A stretch of DNA of 64,000 nt from Adineta steineri (GCA_905250115.1 CAJNOI010000194.1:62001-126000); one strand, 5' to 3'; positions 47,762 to 60,203 are shown, numbered from the stretch's first letter. Notes: a model not told the origin generated them from the sequence alone. Numbers and translations: made by a program.

Positions 47762-48265
47762 ATGGTTATTCTTACATCATCTTCTAACGAAAAAATTACT
47801 TTTATAGAAAAATATCTTGGTGAAAAGAATGTTTCTACAATTAATTACAAGGAAATACCAGAATGGGGTAAAAAAGCAAAAGAAATAAGTGATGATGGAA
47901 AAGGAGTTGATCATATTCTTGATGTTGGTGGTGCAAAGACATTGAAACAATCGTTAGAAGCAATTGCATTCAATGGATCAATAAGTGCTATTGGATTTCT
48001 TGCACGTAACAACAAAGACGACAAGAGTTCGTCAATTGGTGATAATGATACATCTATGTATGCATTGAAGAAGAATGTTACTCTACGTGGAATTCAAGTT
48101 GGTAGTGTAGAACAGTTTAATGAAATGACTCGGGCGATTGATATGCATCAGATTAAACCTCTTATTGATAAAGTATTCAAATTTGAAGATCTAAAGAGTG
48201 CCTATGAACATCAATGGTCACAACAACATGTTGGAAAAGTGGTTATCAAAATAACACCAAATTAG
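47762..48265 (+). pseudogene. Truncated zinc-type alcohol dehydrogenase (MDR), C-terminal part
   Basis: 167 codons match the C-terminal half of medium-chain NAD(P)-dependent dehydrogenases of the YogA/quinone-reductase type. The frame starts inside the Rossmann fold just past where the G-x-G-x-x-G loop should be (VILTSSSNEKITFIEKYLG), then GVDHILDVGGAKTLKQSLEA, NGSISAIGFL, ALKKNVTLRGIQVGS and the end HVGKVVIKI. The catalytic domain and cofactor loop are absent, and no upstream exon was found. It could be translated from its own ATG but should not be an active enzyme. It lies just left of the duplicated NARS1/cullin block, so the truncation may stem from the same breakage. Confidence 0.75.
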
Positions 48266-48759
48266 TTGCGTAATGCATATTTAATAGATAAAACTCTTCG
48301 AATTAATCCTGCATTTTTAATTTGTAGTTTCTACTAGCTCAGTTTTATCAAAACGTTTTTCGTGATCAATAAATTTTACGAGAAGATTTATATTTAACTG
48401 CACTATACTGAAACAAAATTTAAGAAGCAGTTCGACTATTTATACTTCTTCGATTTATTTTCTACAAAAAAAATCGGATCAAATTTCATATAAAAAAATT
48501 CTTGTAAAAGTCTCACCGTGAGAGCGTCGGTGTTGTGTCTATTTGCCCACTCTCAACCCCTTACACTCATACACACATACGCACGTCTTTGAATCAATCA
48601 TAAATTGTGATTCATGATTTATTTATATTTTTTCCTTGATTCATTGCAATATTTCGCTAAAACGCTACGAGATGATGCAATAGTCATCTATCTATATCCC
48701 ATTATCAAATCATTCTGAACATATTGTTCATCAATCTGTCTACGTATTATATTACAAAA

Positions 48760-49573
48760 ATGGCAAATTCGACAGACACAGTAGAAGAACAAATCGATAC
48801 AATTATTAACTTATTTCATTTTAATATTATATAAAAGAAACAATTGTATATACATCGGAAAAACATGGTAGTGATGAAAATGGTGACGGATCAGAAGGCA
48901 AACCATTCAAAACACCATTACAAGTATATTAATCTAACAGTTTATATTGATGGAAAAGATGAAACTAAAGTATAATCAAAAATATATATGCATACTAGTA
49001 TTTATTTAATATTTTCCCATTTAGGATAAATGGGAGTTATTATCAAAGGCTCAATCAAAAAAAGCTAAAACTCGATATGAAGAAGAAAAACGAAATGAAA
49101 AAGCTAGAGCTGAACGAGAAGTCAATTTCAAAATTAAAATAATTCTCTCGGAAGTTTCTTGAGGAAAAAGAACGACCACAACGAGAAAAAAATATAGAAG
49201 AAGCAAGAAAAATTATTATTACTGAAGATACATCATTACCAACAGCAAAAGCAGTACGTCAAATATAATATTTCAAAAAAAAATTGAGAACTATATTTTA
49301 GCATAAAATCAAAGCATTACAAAACCAACATGGTGAACGTGTGAAAGTATTTGGCTCGTGCTGATACATTATTTAATGAAGTTTGTTTATTTTCGTCATT
49401 TTCATAAAAAAAGAAAAATATAATTCTATTTAGACATAAAAAATTTACGTCTTCGTTCGATTGTTATACAATGTTTTCGTAATCATTATCTTAATCAATG
49501 TTATTATGGAATAAATAAAAGTTCAAAAATAAGTTCGATGGATTATATTTTTTTTTCTTCTTTTAATTCAATT
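48760..49573 (+). pseudogene. Truncated, internally deleted NARS1 copy
   Basis: This matches the NARS1 locus at 54572-56982 from its upstream flank (~48640) onward. It has the start MANSTDTVEEQIDT, then [20 protein letters not shown], exon pieces with [15 protein letters not shown] and [18 protein letters not shown], and then jumps to ADTLFNE, deleting the anticodon-binding core (~355 bp, equal to ~55203-55556). The next exon (EFHPDIQL) is also missing, and what remains reads NLRLRSIVIQCFRNHYLNQ. It ends at ~49573, fused to the 3' end of a cullin fragment on the other strand. No catalytic domain, so a dead copy. Confidence 0.9.
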
Positions 49574-50318
49574 ATTGTAAACACCATGTCTGGAGATCTT
49601 CATCATAGAAATCAGCTTCGTTAATGTTCAATTTTGTTAGCATAAGAGAAATATCGTTGATAGTTGTTCGGTCTAAGATCTCACCATGTTGTTCGCGAAT
49701 CATCATCTCCCGTAATGCATTATTGAAATATTCTCGTGTGGTCGAAAATAGAATAATGTTTTCTCGAAATAATCTTAAACCCAAATCATAGACAGGTTCG
49801 AGTTTCTTTTCTGTAATATAGACTCGATTCATATAACCAAGCATTTTACCAATATCTAACATGCTTTTTTCATAATCATCCCATGTTTGTTTGAGTGTAA
49901 CCAAGAATGTTGCTGAAGATGATTCAGCAAGCTTTGGTCTTACCTACACAAAATCAAAGAAAATCATACATGAAAAACAAGCATGATGTACCTTCTCAAC
50001 AAGATACTCAAAAATTAATTTCTGAATATTCTGGTAGAGTTCTTGACCATGTCCATTGAATACCATTGTGAAAGCACTTCGATACAGTTCTTCAAAACTG
50101 TCCTTTTCATTAGAACCTTTCAATGCCTTCTCCATACCAGGTTTCAGTGTTGTAGACCATAATGATTTCGTGTGTTCAAAATCCATCGGTGTCTAAAGTA
50201 ACAAATAAAATATCAAATTGTCATTTTTCAAAATAATAAGTAGAATCATGCTGCTTACAAAATATTGACGTATTGTCATTTTTGTTTTATTATTGTCTTT
50301 GTTCGGTGCTGAAATCAT
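49572..50318 (-). CDS. Cullin-3-like N-terminal fragment, copy A
   Basis: Exons 50318-50259, 50192-49992 and 49943-49572 give 633 bases, 210 residues. The layout is that of the full-length cullin at 57.2-60.2 kb: a basic TKMTIRQYF start, FEELYRSAFTMVFNGHGQEL, and VTLKQTWDDYEKSM, then VYDLGLRLFRENIIL. It stops at CLQ-TAA where the long copy continues QYLSEFYQ. The retained part equals the first cullin repeat, which in CUL3 contacts BTB adaptors; the RBX1-binding and neddylation parts are gone. It may be a pseudogene fragment or an expressed decoy. The stop lies at the junction with the NARS1 relic. Confidence 0.75.
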
Positions 50319-51785
50319 CGTATGCACTCGTGATGAAATATTTTTTGATAAATTAAAGTACACAGTAAATGAATCTGAAAACAAAAAGAAAAAAACATCT
50401 TCTGGCTGGTGATTGTTATAGTTTTATCTTAACGTGTAGAAAAAGAAGATAGTTTTGGAGATTAAATAATAGTTCGTTTATTTAAGAGGAAAACACAAGT
50501 ATTTATAGAAGAAGAAATGGTTACTTGGATTATTCCCATCTCTTGTAAGACAACATATTTTAAGAAAGATATTTAAGTGATATCCTTTAGCTCATCACTT
50601 GGAAATAACACGTTTCGATATAAATTAAGAGAACAGAAGGAGAAGAACGCAGTAAGATAACGAAAGGAAAAATCCCATACGAACATACATGTGAAAGAAA
50701 AGGAAAAAATCCCATGTGATCATATATATGAAGAAATAGCGAAAAAAATATCTTGTTCTCTTACAGTTGGTGAAGCTTAAAAATCATTTCTAACATTTGA
50801 TGAATACGTGATTTTTCCATTTTCATCGTTAATAAATAAATCGATTTTTCTAATATATCGCGATAGAACGTTTTCGGTCAAAATTTTTTTACTTTCAGAT
50901 CGATAGAATTCTGCTTTTTTAATATGCCTATTCAACACAAATAACATTTGAAAATAAATTAAGAAAAAAAAAAAAGATTGAAATAACCATCATAAGTACG
51001 TTTGTGAAGAGAGTAGAAAGAGAAAAATTAAATGAATTTTATAGAAATATATTTCAAAGACTCAAGGTCTTTCGAATACGTTTGCTTCTTTGTGAAGCTA
51101 TTATGAATGTTTTTACAATGAGTAAGCATCTTTACATATTACTATTTAACGAGTCAAATAATTCATGAATAAACAGAAAGATGATTGAACCAGAACTGTC
51201 GGTAATTGATTGATGATCATCACTAAAAATGAAAAAAGAAAAACAAGAGAAGAACATCATTTTATTGAAAGATTAAAAAAAAGTAAAAACATCTATCAAC
51301 ACCAAGATAAAAATATCAAAAATAAAAATAATAAACAATAAAGAGAATCGTTTCAAATTGATGTAAACGTCTCTCCCTAGGCTTTCAATCGTTCATTGTT
51401 TCAATATTCTTTCAAAAATATAATCACAATCATTTGTAAATGTCTCTCCCTATATCTGGATTAATACAATCACATCCTTGAAGAAATGCAACTATTTCTC
51501 AAAAATTCGTAGCATTTTATCATCATGTATTGATATCTTAGATATTCATATTATTTCATTATATATAAACAATATGACAATCGCTTGACAAAGAAGCAAA
51601 CATATTCGAAAGGCCTTGCGTCATACAAATATGATTAATTTTTCTTTACCTTCTCTCTTTACATACGTATTTATAATATTTATTTCAATCTTTTTTTCAT
51701 GAATAAAAAATAGTAAATAAAAAATATTTCTTTTTTGTCTTTTTTCTTCATTTATTTTCAAACGTTATTCGTGTTGTCTTGATTA
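50319..51785. other. Spacer between cullin fragments
   Basis: AT/GA-rich. Near 50800-50900 a short stretch on the minus strand resembles the cullin region around IHQMLEM and LFINDE in the long copy (compare 59220-59440), i.e. a further relic: GTGATTTTTCCATTTTCATC is shared. No open gene. Confidence 0.5.
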
Positions 51786-52538
51786 TTAAAAAAAGTACTG
51801 GAAACACGATTTCTGGAGATCTTCATCACAGAAATCACCTTCATTAATGTTTAATCTTGTTAACATAAGAGAAATATCTTCGATAACTTGTCTGTCTATG
51901 TTTTCACCACGTTGTTCGCGAGCCATCGTCTCTAATAATGCGTTTGTGAAATATTGTCGTGTTGTCCAAAATAGAATGCTTTCTCGAAATAAGCTTAAAC
52001 CTAAATCATAGACAGATCCAAGATTTTGTGCTGGAACATAGTGTCGATCCATGTACATAAGGATGCAACGAATCATATCCATGCTTTTTTCATAACTATC
52101 CCATGCTTGTTTGAGTGTAACCAAGAATTCTGTTGAAGATAATCCAAAAAGCCTTCGTCTTACCTACGCAAAATCAAAAAAAATCATATATGAAAAACGA
52201 GTATGACGTACCTTTTTATCGAGATGTTCACGAATTAATTGCCGAGTTTTCTCATAGAGTGCTTGGCCATGTTTAAAGAGTACCACTGTGTAAGCAGCTC
52301 GGTACAACTCTTCAAAATTGGGCTCGTTATAAAAACCTGATAATAGTTTCTCGATACCAGGTTTCAACGATTTTGACCATAGAGGATCTATGGATTGAAT
52401 TTCCATCGGGTTCTAAAGTAACAAATAAAGTATCAAATTGTCATTTTTCAAAATAATAAGTAGAATCATCTTGCTTACAAAAAATTGACGTATTCGCATT
52501 CCACTTTCATTATTGTCTCTATTCGCTGTTAAACTCAT
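51786..52538 (-). CDS. Cullin-3-like N-terminal fragment, copy B
   Basis: Exons 52538-52479, 52412-52212 and 52163-51786 give 639 bases, 212 residues. It reads SGMRIRQFF, then SIDPLWSKSLKPGIEKLLSG, FEELYRAAYTVVLFKHGQ, and VTLKQAWDSYEKSM, with RCILMYMDRHYV. It ends CFQYFF-stop, four codons from where copy A ends. It is closer to the long copy than copy A is, including the upstream ~1.2 kb. It keeps intact splice sites and an open frame through three exons, which suggests recent origin or selection. Function as for copy A is inferred. Confidence 0.75.
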
Positions 52539-54571
52539 CGTATGCAGTAATGATGAAATATTTTTCGATAAATTCTCGTATACAGTAAATGAATCTTTAA
52601 AAAAAAAGAAAAAAACACCTTTTGATTGTAAAATACGTATGTATTTATATATGTGTGAGTTGTTTATTCAATGACACAAACAAGAAGAAAAAGAAAAAAA
52701 TAGAAAGAGAATGTACAACGAACGTATAACAAGGAGAACAAAAACAATAGAGATGTATGTATAAACTGACTAACGATCTTTTTCATAATCAAATCCAAGC
52801 ATTTGCATTTGTATCATGGTGAAAATAAAAAGAAACTATTTTCGAGACCCGAAATGCATTCAAACAAATATGAGTATGCATATTATATAACAAACAATCG
52901 AGAATGTACAAAATACCTATCACTCTTTCAAATATTTATTTTAACCTTTTCATGTCACACATTCTCTTGCATTTGACACAAAAAAATAAGTAAAAGAATG
53001 ACAATTTTTTATTCATCATTTGAGTCATAATAATCAGAATATAATTCAGTTATCTCTTTCTTGAGAGTGTGTATGGGTGATGTACGATGTGGATGGATGG
53101 ATATTTGACTATCCTCTTTACCCACATCCCATTAATAAATCTGCAAATGAGTTACTTTTGTTACCTAGTAAACTCATAATGATAAATAGATGGTTGAAAT
53201 TGTTTTCAAAGCTCGTGAGATTGTTCTTTTCTCTTTACTATATGACTTATATTTGTTTTGGACAAAAAATTCAGCTGACGCGTTTTCTTGAAGATCGATG
53301 CAACAAAAACAAGGAGAAACGACAAAGTGTCTGACTAACACACACATCATTTTCAGCTGAAAAGAACACGCTAGTGATTACTAATTCAATTCTTTTTATT
53401 TTACTTTATGTTATAACATAAACTCAGATGGTTTTCAATTTCAGTCAAATATCTCTTTTTACCTTATAAATTATTTAGATCTTGTTAGAGAACTCCTCGA
53501 AAAATGACTTAGTTTTAATATTCACAGAGAGGCAATCTGTGTATAACAAACATAGAGTGTTTCAAAAGTTCCTTAAAAAGAATTTGAATACCACCCTTAT
53601 GACTCGAACAAACAAGCTGATTTTTCATCATTGATAGAGTTACGTTCAAGTTGAGTGTGAATGGAAAAGTAATAAAACATCTACACCCTCAAAAAAATAC
53701 CAAATAGATACTTATATGAAGGAAAAGAAGATAATACTATATGATCATATAGGTGAAGGAATAACGAACAAATAATCTATCTATATGTTCGTTTATAGTA
53801 ATAAAATGGAAATACAAGAGGGAATTTGTCAACAGCAGGAATGTTTCACAGATTTATGGAAAAACAATTAGAAAAAATAAACTATTATTGATCTTTATTC
53901 TATATCAATCATATCATTTTTTTTCTTTATCACTTTAAGAAATAAAATGAGCATTAAGGGATTATGTATACATGAATATATGTATACACGGTGTCTTGTG
54001 AACCAAGAATCCAAACAGAATTCAAAAACAAAATGTACATATTGAACTTAATTATATTTTAGAAAAATCGAAAATGTTCATATTTTTAGCTGATAAAGAA
54101 TGTAGAAAAAATGCATATTATACTAAATATACAGCTAATACGCCCACAATTATTTTTGTACTTTAACATGAATAGAAATACTTCGAGAAAAACTAAGATA
54201 TTAACATTTTACTTTAACAACAACAGAAAATCAATTTATGAATGAAAAACAAAGTGTAAAACAACGTGTGTTTCAAATGTCGCAAAGTTTTCGTACACTT
54301 GCTATTCGGAACATTGTTGTGGAAGCCTATGAGCCAATCATCATTTATTTTCACTAGTTTGAAGGCGCTATGATCGCTGCTATTTTACTCCTTCAAAATC
54401 TGTTTACGTGTGTAATTTGCCAATATCTTTTATATTTTTTTCCGCGACGACTTGCAATATTTCTCTAACATAAAAGTTACGAGATGATGCAATAGTCATC
54501 TATTTATATCATATTATTACATCGTTTTCAATATATTGTTCATTAATCTATCTACGTATTATATTACTACA
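52539..54571. repeat. Spacer; 52539-53700 duplicates the cullin upstream region
   Basis: The part near copy B matches ~60204-60400 and then 61728-62660 upstream of the long cullin (shared AAACTGACTAACGATCTTTT, TTTTCGAGAC.CGAAATGCAT, TTCACAGAGAGGCAATCTG, GACTCGAACAAACAAGCTG). The long copy holds ~1.3 kb of extra sequence between those two parts. From ~54445 a second match begins, to the NARS1 relic upstream flank (ACGAGATGATGCAATAGTC). No genes seen here. Confidence 0.8.
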
Positions 54572-56982
54572 ATGGCAAGTTCAACAGACACATTAGCAGA
54601 ACAAATCGATACAATGTCTACCCGTTAGTATAGTTTACAATTATTAACTTATTTCATTTTAATATTATATAAAAGAAACAATTGTATATACATCGCAAAA
54701 ACATGGTAGTGATGAAAATGGTGACGGATCAGAAGGCAAACCATTCAAAACACCATTACAAGTATATTAATCTAACAATTTACATTGATGCAAAAGATGA
54801 AACTAAAGTATAATCAGATATGTATATATTTGGTATTTATTTAATATTTTTTCATTTAGAATAAATGGGAATTATTATCAAAGGCTCAATCAAAAAAAGT
54901 TAAAACTCTTTACGAAGTTGAAAAACGTAAAGAAAAAGCCGCAGCCGAACGAAAAGTAAGTTTCAAAAATAAAATCAACTAAAATAATTCTCTCGTAAAT
55001 TTCTTTAGGAAAAAGAACGACCACAACGACAAAAAAATATAGAAGAAGCAAGAAAAGTTATTATTACTGAAGATACATCATTACCAACAGCAAAAGCAGT
55101 ATGTTAAATATATAATATTTGAAAAAAAAATTGAGAACTATATTTTAGCATAAAATCAAAGCATTACAAAATCAACATGGTGAACGTGTGAAAGTATTTG
55201 GATGGGTACATCGTATTCGACGACGAGGTTTTATAAATAAGAAAATAATTTATGTTTACATAGAGTTTATTTTATTTAGGTAAAAATTTCATGTTTGTTG
55301 TTTTACGAGATGGTACTTGATTTTTACAATGTATTCTTGTGGATAAACTAGTATGATAAATAGAATGTTTTCTTTTGAAAAAGAGAATATATTCTTTATT
55401 GTACAGTGTCAAACATATGATGCCATTACTTTATCAAGTGAAGCAACCATATGTGTTTATGGTGTTGTTCGTCCTATACCAGAAGGTCAAACTGCACCTG
55501 GGAATCAAGAATTAGTAGCTGATTATTTTGAAGTTATTGGACACTCACCACCTGATGGTGCTGATACATTACTTAACGAAGTTTGTTTAATTTATATGAT
55601 TTGGAAAAAAACTTTTTTAATAAAATTTTCTTTTATCTATTAGGAATTTCATCCTGATATTCAACTAGACAATCGACATATGATGCTTCGAGGAGAAAAT
55701 GTTAGTTTATCTATTTTTAATATTTCCAAAGAAAAATAATTCTATTAAGATATCAAAAATTTTACGTCTTCGTTCGATTGTTACACAATGTTTTCGTGAT
55801 CATTACTTTGATCGTGGATATTATGAAGTAAATAAAAGTTTAAAAATAAATTCCATTGATTATATTTTCTTCTTATAATTCAATTAGACATTTCCACCAA
55901 CTCTCGTTCAAACACAAGTTAAAGGTGGCTCAACTCTTTTTTGTCTTGATTATTTTGGAGAACCAGCGTATTTAACTCAATCATCTCAATTTTATCTTGA
56001 AACAGCTTGTCCAGCATTAGGTGATGTATTTTGTATAACTCAATCATACCGAGCTCAACTAGGTCGTACACGTCGGCATTTAGCTGAGTAAGAATATGAA
56101 AAAACAATTATATACGATTTTGTTTTGATTTAAAAAAATGTTTTTTAAGATATACACATGTTGAAGCTGAATGTGCATTTATATCATTTGATGATTTATT
56201 AGATCGAATCGAAGATCTTATTGTTGATGTTGTTGATCGAGTTCTGAAACATCCTGAAGCTCATCTTGTATTTGAAGTTAATCCAGTATGAAGAAAAAAA
56301 ACTGATCGAAAATAAAAAATTATTGAATAAAATTAACTTATTTTTGTTTAGGGTTTCAAAGCACGGAAAAGACCATTGAGACGTATGAACTATAGTGATG
56401 GTATTGAGTGGTTAACAGAAAATGGAATTAAGAATGAAGAGACCGGAAGATTTTATGAGTTTGGCGAATGCATACCTGTAATGCCTGAAAGAAAAATGAT
56501 TGATCAAATCAATGAACCTATTTTATTTTGTCGATTTCCAGCAGAACTGAAATCATTTTATATGCAACGTGATCCAAAAGATAGTCGACTAGTAGAATCC
56601 GTAATTTCTATTTTTATTCTAATATATTCATTAGTTTTTCAAATAATTCTATAGGTTGATGTTTTAATGCCAGGTGTTGGTAAAATAGCTGGTGGTAGCA
56701 TGAGAATGACAGATTTTGAAGATTTATCAGAAAGTTTTCGTGAAAATGGTCTTAAAACAGAATCATATTATTGGTATTTAGACCAAGTAAATTATCTTAA
56801 CTAAAATTAATTGAAAAGATAATAATTAAAGATATCTATCTTTTTTCTAGCGTAAATATGGTACATTTCCTCATGGTGGTTATGGTCTTGGTCTTGATCG
56901 TTTTATGAAATGGTTAACAAAGCGTCATCATATTCGTGATGTTTGTTTTTATCCACGATTTGTTGGTCGATGTAAACCATAA
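54572..56982 (+). CDS. NARS1: Cytosolic asparaginyl-tRNA synthetase, with an in-frame TGA
   Basis: Class II synthetase that charges tRNA-Asn with asparagine. Exons joined by 45-75 bp introns give the animal NARS1 layout: an N-terminal extension ([20 protein letters not shown]), a coiled basic linker, the anticodon-binding OB fold ([27 protein letters not shown]), then the catalytic core: [18 protein letters not shown] (motif 1 region), [20 protein letters not shown] (motif 2), [20 protein letters not shown] and [15 protein letters not shown] (motif 3), ending RFVGRCKP. Two lesions: in the OB fold GT-G-YLQC is T-TGA-FLQC (TGA at 55318-55320), and the N-terminal part shifts frame between KTPLQ and [10 protein letters not shown]. 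The shift is shared with the relic copy. All other exons and splice sites are clean. So it is either newly dying with other copies active, or contains a base error. Confidence 0.88.
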
Positions 56983-57229
56983 GCGTGTTATACAGCATCT
57001 ATGAAAATCAAGAACAATAATAATTTTTCTTCCGTTTTTTTTTATTTTATGGAAAAAAACTAAAAGAAAAATAAATATTTATGAGTATTTTTTAAATGAA
57101 ATCTTCACATTTTGTGAGAAGACATGATGCAAAAAAATTAAGAAGAAAAAAAAACTCTAAAAATGAACAATTCGAGTTCTGGATTATAATATTTTCATTT
57201 AATTTGCGTCTCAAGCGATATAGATGTAT

Positions 57230-60203
57230 GTGTTTCTAAATAGAAAATAAATAGATCATAGAATAAATTATTGAATCTAACATACTTATCATCTTTCGAT
57301 CGTGACAAATAATCTGTTTCGATTAATCGTTCTATTTCTTGTTTAATCGATACTGGGCAAGGTATAAAGCGACACCTGAGTGTTTGAATAACCTAGAGAA
57401 AAAATAAGTTCTATGACAAGTTTATGTTATTACTAAAATAAAACGTACTTCAGTGATTAGTTGACTATGTGTCATAGTTTGAAATGATTTCATAATTCGT
57501 ATAAGAGCAGCTCTGATTTCAATCTCCCGATGATGATTAAGTTTATTTTGAATATATTGACGATCTGTGTTACTTTTGGTTTTGCCATTCAATGAATAGA
57601 TTTTAACATGATAAGGTTTCGATGTAAATGAATCATTTATAGAAAATCGATCATTTGATTGAAAAATGTTGCTGTTTAATTCTTTGACAAGAATATTATC
57701 CGTATTTTTATTAAGAGATTAATGAAATTAAAGCTCGTTTTAAATCATCTTCATTGATATCTGTTTCATGTAGAATCTCCTAAAATATATAAAAATTGTC
57801 TGTATAATGAAAAAATGTTCATTATCGGTTCAATAATAAATTAACCTCAAATGACCAATAATCTTTCGTATTAAATAACATTAAGATCACCATTTGATAG
57901 GTTGATACTTGAAGAATATATTTTCGTTCTTTATTTGTTGATTTTTCATAAAAGACTGTTTCTAGATCAGCTGAACCTAATTGTGATAGTAATGTTAGTC
58001 GACGACCATTGTGTTTGTTTAGATAGAAATCTTGAAAACAATCATAGGTCTTACGTACTATTGTTGGTAGGTTACATTGATTATTGATAGAAGAAATTGG
58101 CCAAAAATCGGTTTTCAATACTCGTACAACAAAATCAATATCATACAAATTGAGTCCATTCTGATTGACATAAGATTGAAAATCTTTATTTAATGTATCT
58201 GATAAAGACACATCTTTTAGCATACATTTTACTTTTGACGTAAATTCATTACCAAAATTGTTGATGAATAATAATAATACATAGTTTTCCAGATCTTTTG
58301 ATGCAGATTGATTTGAAAGAAGACGTTTAGCTAGATGTTTTTCATAATATTCTTTGAAAGTATCTTGTTCTTTTAAATAACCTATAAGTTTGATTAATTT
58401 ATTCAATATTCCTTCTATTTGTTGATGATCACGATTTTGATTACTTTTTTTCAATTGATTATTAATAAATAATGAAAAATATTTAGGATTATGTTCATTT
58501 AAATTAATAATATATTCCCAATCAGAATTCATTTGTTGAACAAATATGTTGTTAGAATGAAAAGATTTAATAAGAAATTGATCAAATGTATCCTTCAATT
58601 TCATTAAATTCTCTATAAATAAAGTCACATTTCCGGTTAATAATGTTCCACCTCGTTTACGTAGATTATTGCTCATGGAATCAACCACTATTGAAAGGCA
58701 ATCAGGTATTTGTTGACAATCTTTATAAACGATTGCAAGTATTTCATATTGATCTGATTGAAACATCTCATCAAGAACAGACTTTTCTTTCATATAGTTG
58801 TAATATCGTAGTAAAAGATCCTTGTCTTTCACATAACGTAATAGAAGAACTGCTTTTATCAATGTAACAATTTGTAGATCATTAAGACTTTGTTTATCTT
58901 TCAAATGATCATCAATAAATGTTAAAAGATGCTCTTGACTATGCTCATTCAAATTCATCAGATGTTCAAAATCAGAATCAATTTGTTGCGTGATGATTGA
59001 GTCGAAATCAAAAGCCTTTACTACAAACTTATCAAATTTTCCTTTGAGATCAATAAAATTTTCGAGAAAACTAATGAAATTTTTGTTTTGAATTTCATTT
59101 GTAATAAGTAATGTTTGATCATGCTCACGTAAATATTCACTAATACAATCAGCAATAATCAATAGACCATTCGGTATTCGTTGGTAAAGCCTATAAATCA
59201 TTTCAAGTTCTTCATATTGATCCATTTCTAATATTTGATGAATGCGTGATTTTTCCATTTTCATCAAATGCTCTTTATGTTTGATAATGAACTCATCTAA
59301 TACTAACTGACGAAAACGTTTCTCGATTGATTGATCAAAATAGAAAATAATGCGTTCAGTTTCTTCGTTAATAAATAGATCGATTTTTTTAATATATTCC
59401 GATGGAGCGTTTTCGGATAGCAATTTTTTACTTTCAGATTGATAGAATTCAGATAAGTATTGTAAACACAATGTCTGAAAATCTTCATTATAGAAACTAG
59501 TTTCATTAATGTTCAGTTTTGTTAGCTTAAGAGAAATATCTTTGATAATTGTTCGATCTATGATCTCACCATGTCGTTCGCGAGCCATCATCTCCAATAA
59601 TGCGTTAATGAAATATTGGCGTGTCGTCGAAAATAGAATAATATTTTCTCGAAATAATCTTAAACCTAAATCATAGACAGGTTCGAGTCTTTGTCCTGAA
59701 ACATAGTGTCGATCCATATACATAAGGATGCAACGAATCATAACCATGCTTCTTTCATAATCATTCCATATTTGTTTGAGTGTAACCAAGAATTCTGTTG
59801 AAGGTGATCCAGCAAGCTTTGGTCTTACCTACACAAAATCGAAGAAAATCTTACATGAAAAACGAGCTTGGCGTACCTTTTCGACGAGGTATTCAATAAT
59901 TAATTCCCGAGTTTTCTCATAGAGTTTTTGACCATGTCCATGGAGTACCAATGTGTAAGCAGCTCGGTACAACTCTTCAAAATTGGGTTCGCTATAAAAA
60001 CCTGACAATAGTTTCTCGATACCAGGTTTCAGTGAGTTAGACCATAGAGGATCTATGGATTGAATATCCATCGTATTCTAAAGTAACAAATAAAATATCA
60101 AATTGTCATTTTTCAAAATAATAAGTAGAATCATGCTGCTTACAAAAAATTGACGTATTCGTATTTTTCTTTCATTATTGTTTGTGTTCGCTGTTGAGCT
60201 CAT
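57230..60203 (-). CDS. CUL3-like: Cullin-3-like protein with an extra cullin repeat, frameshifted near its end
   Basis: Scaffold of a Cullin-RING ubiquitin ligase. Exons 60203-60144, 60077-59877, 59828-57846 and 57779-57711 give 770 residues to the first stop. The start ERKIRIRQFFNTMD matches CUL3 (KMRIRAFPMTMD). Next come FEELYRAAYTLVLHGHGQ, CILMYMDRHYV and a normal first part to ~residue 240. Then a ~155-residue repeat occurs twice: IPNGLLIIADCISEYLREHD with DFEHLMNLNEHSQEHLLTFI, and again IPDCLSIVVDSMSNNLRKRG with DWEYIINLNEHNPKYFSLFI. The cullin homology domain follows (EYYEKHLAKRLL, GSADLETVFY, ILQVSTYQMVILMLFN). In the exon after SFE the frame breaks at ~57700-57725 before NTDNILVKEL; the other frame continues to 57449 and into 57392-57265, with the neddylation site region SIKQEIERLIETDYLSR. 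Standard CUL3 has 768 residues. Confidence 0.85.
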
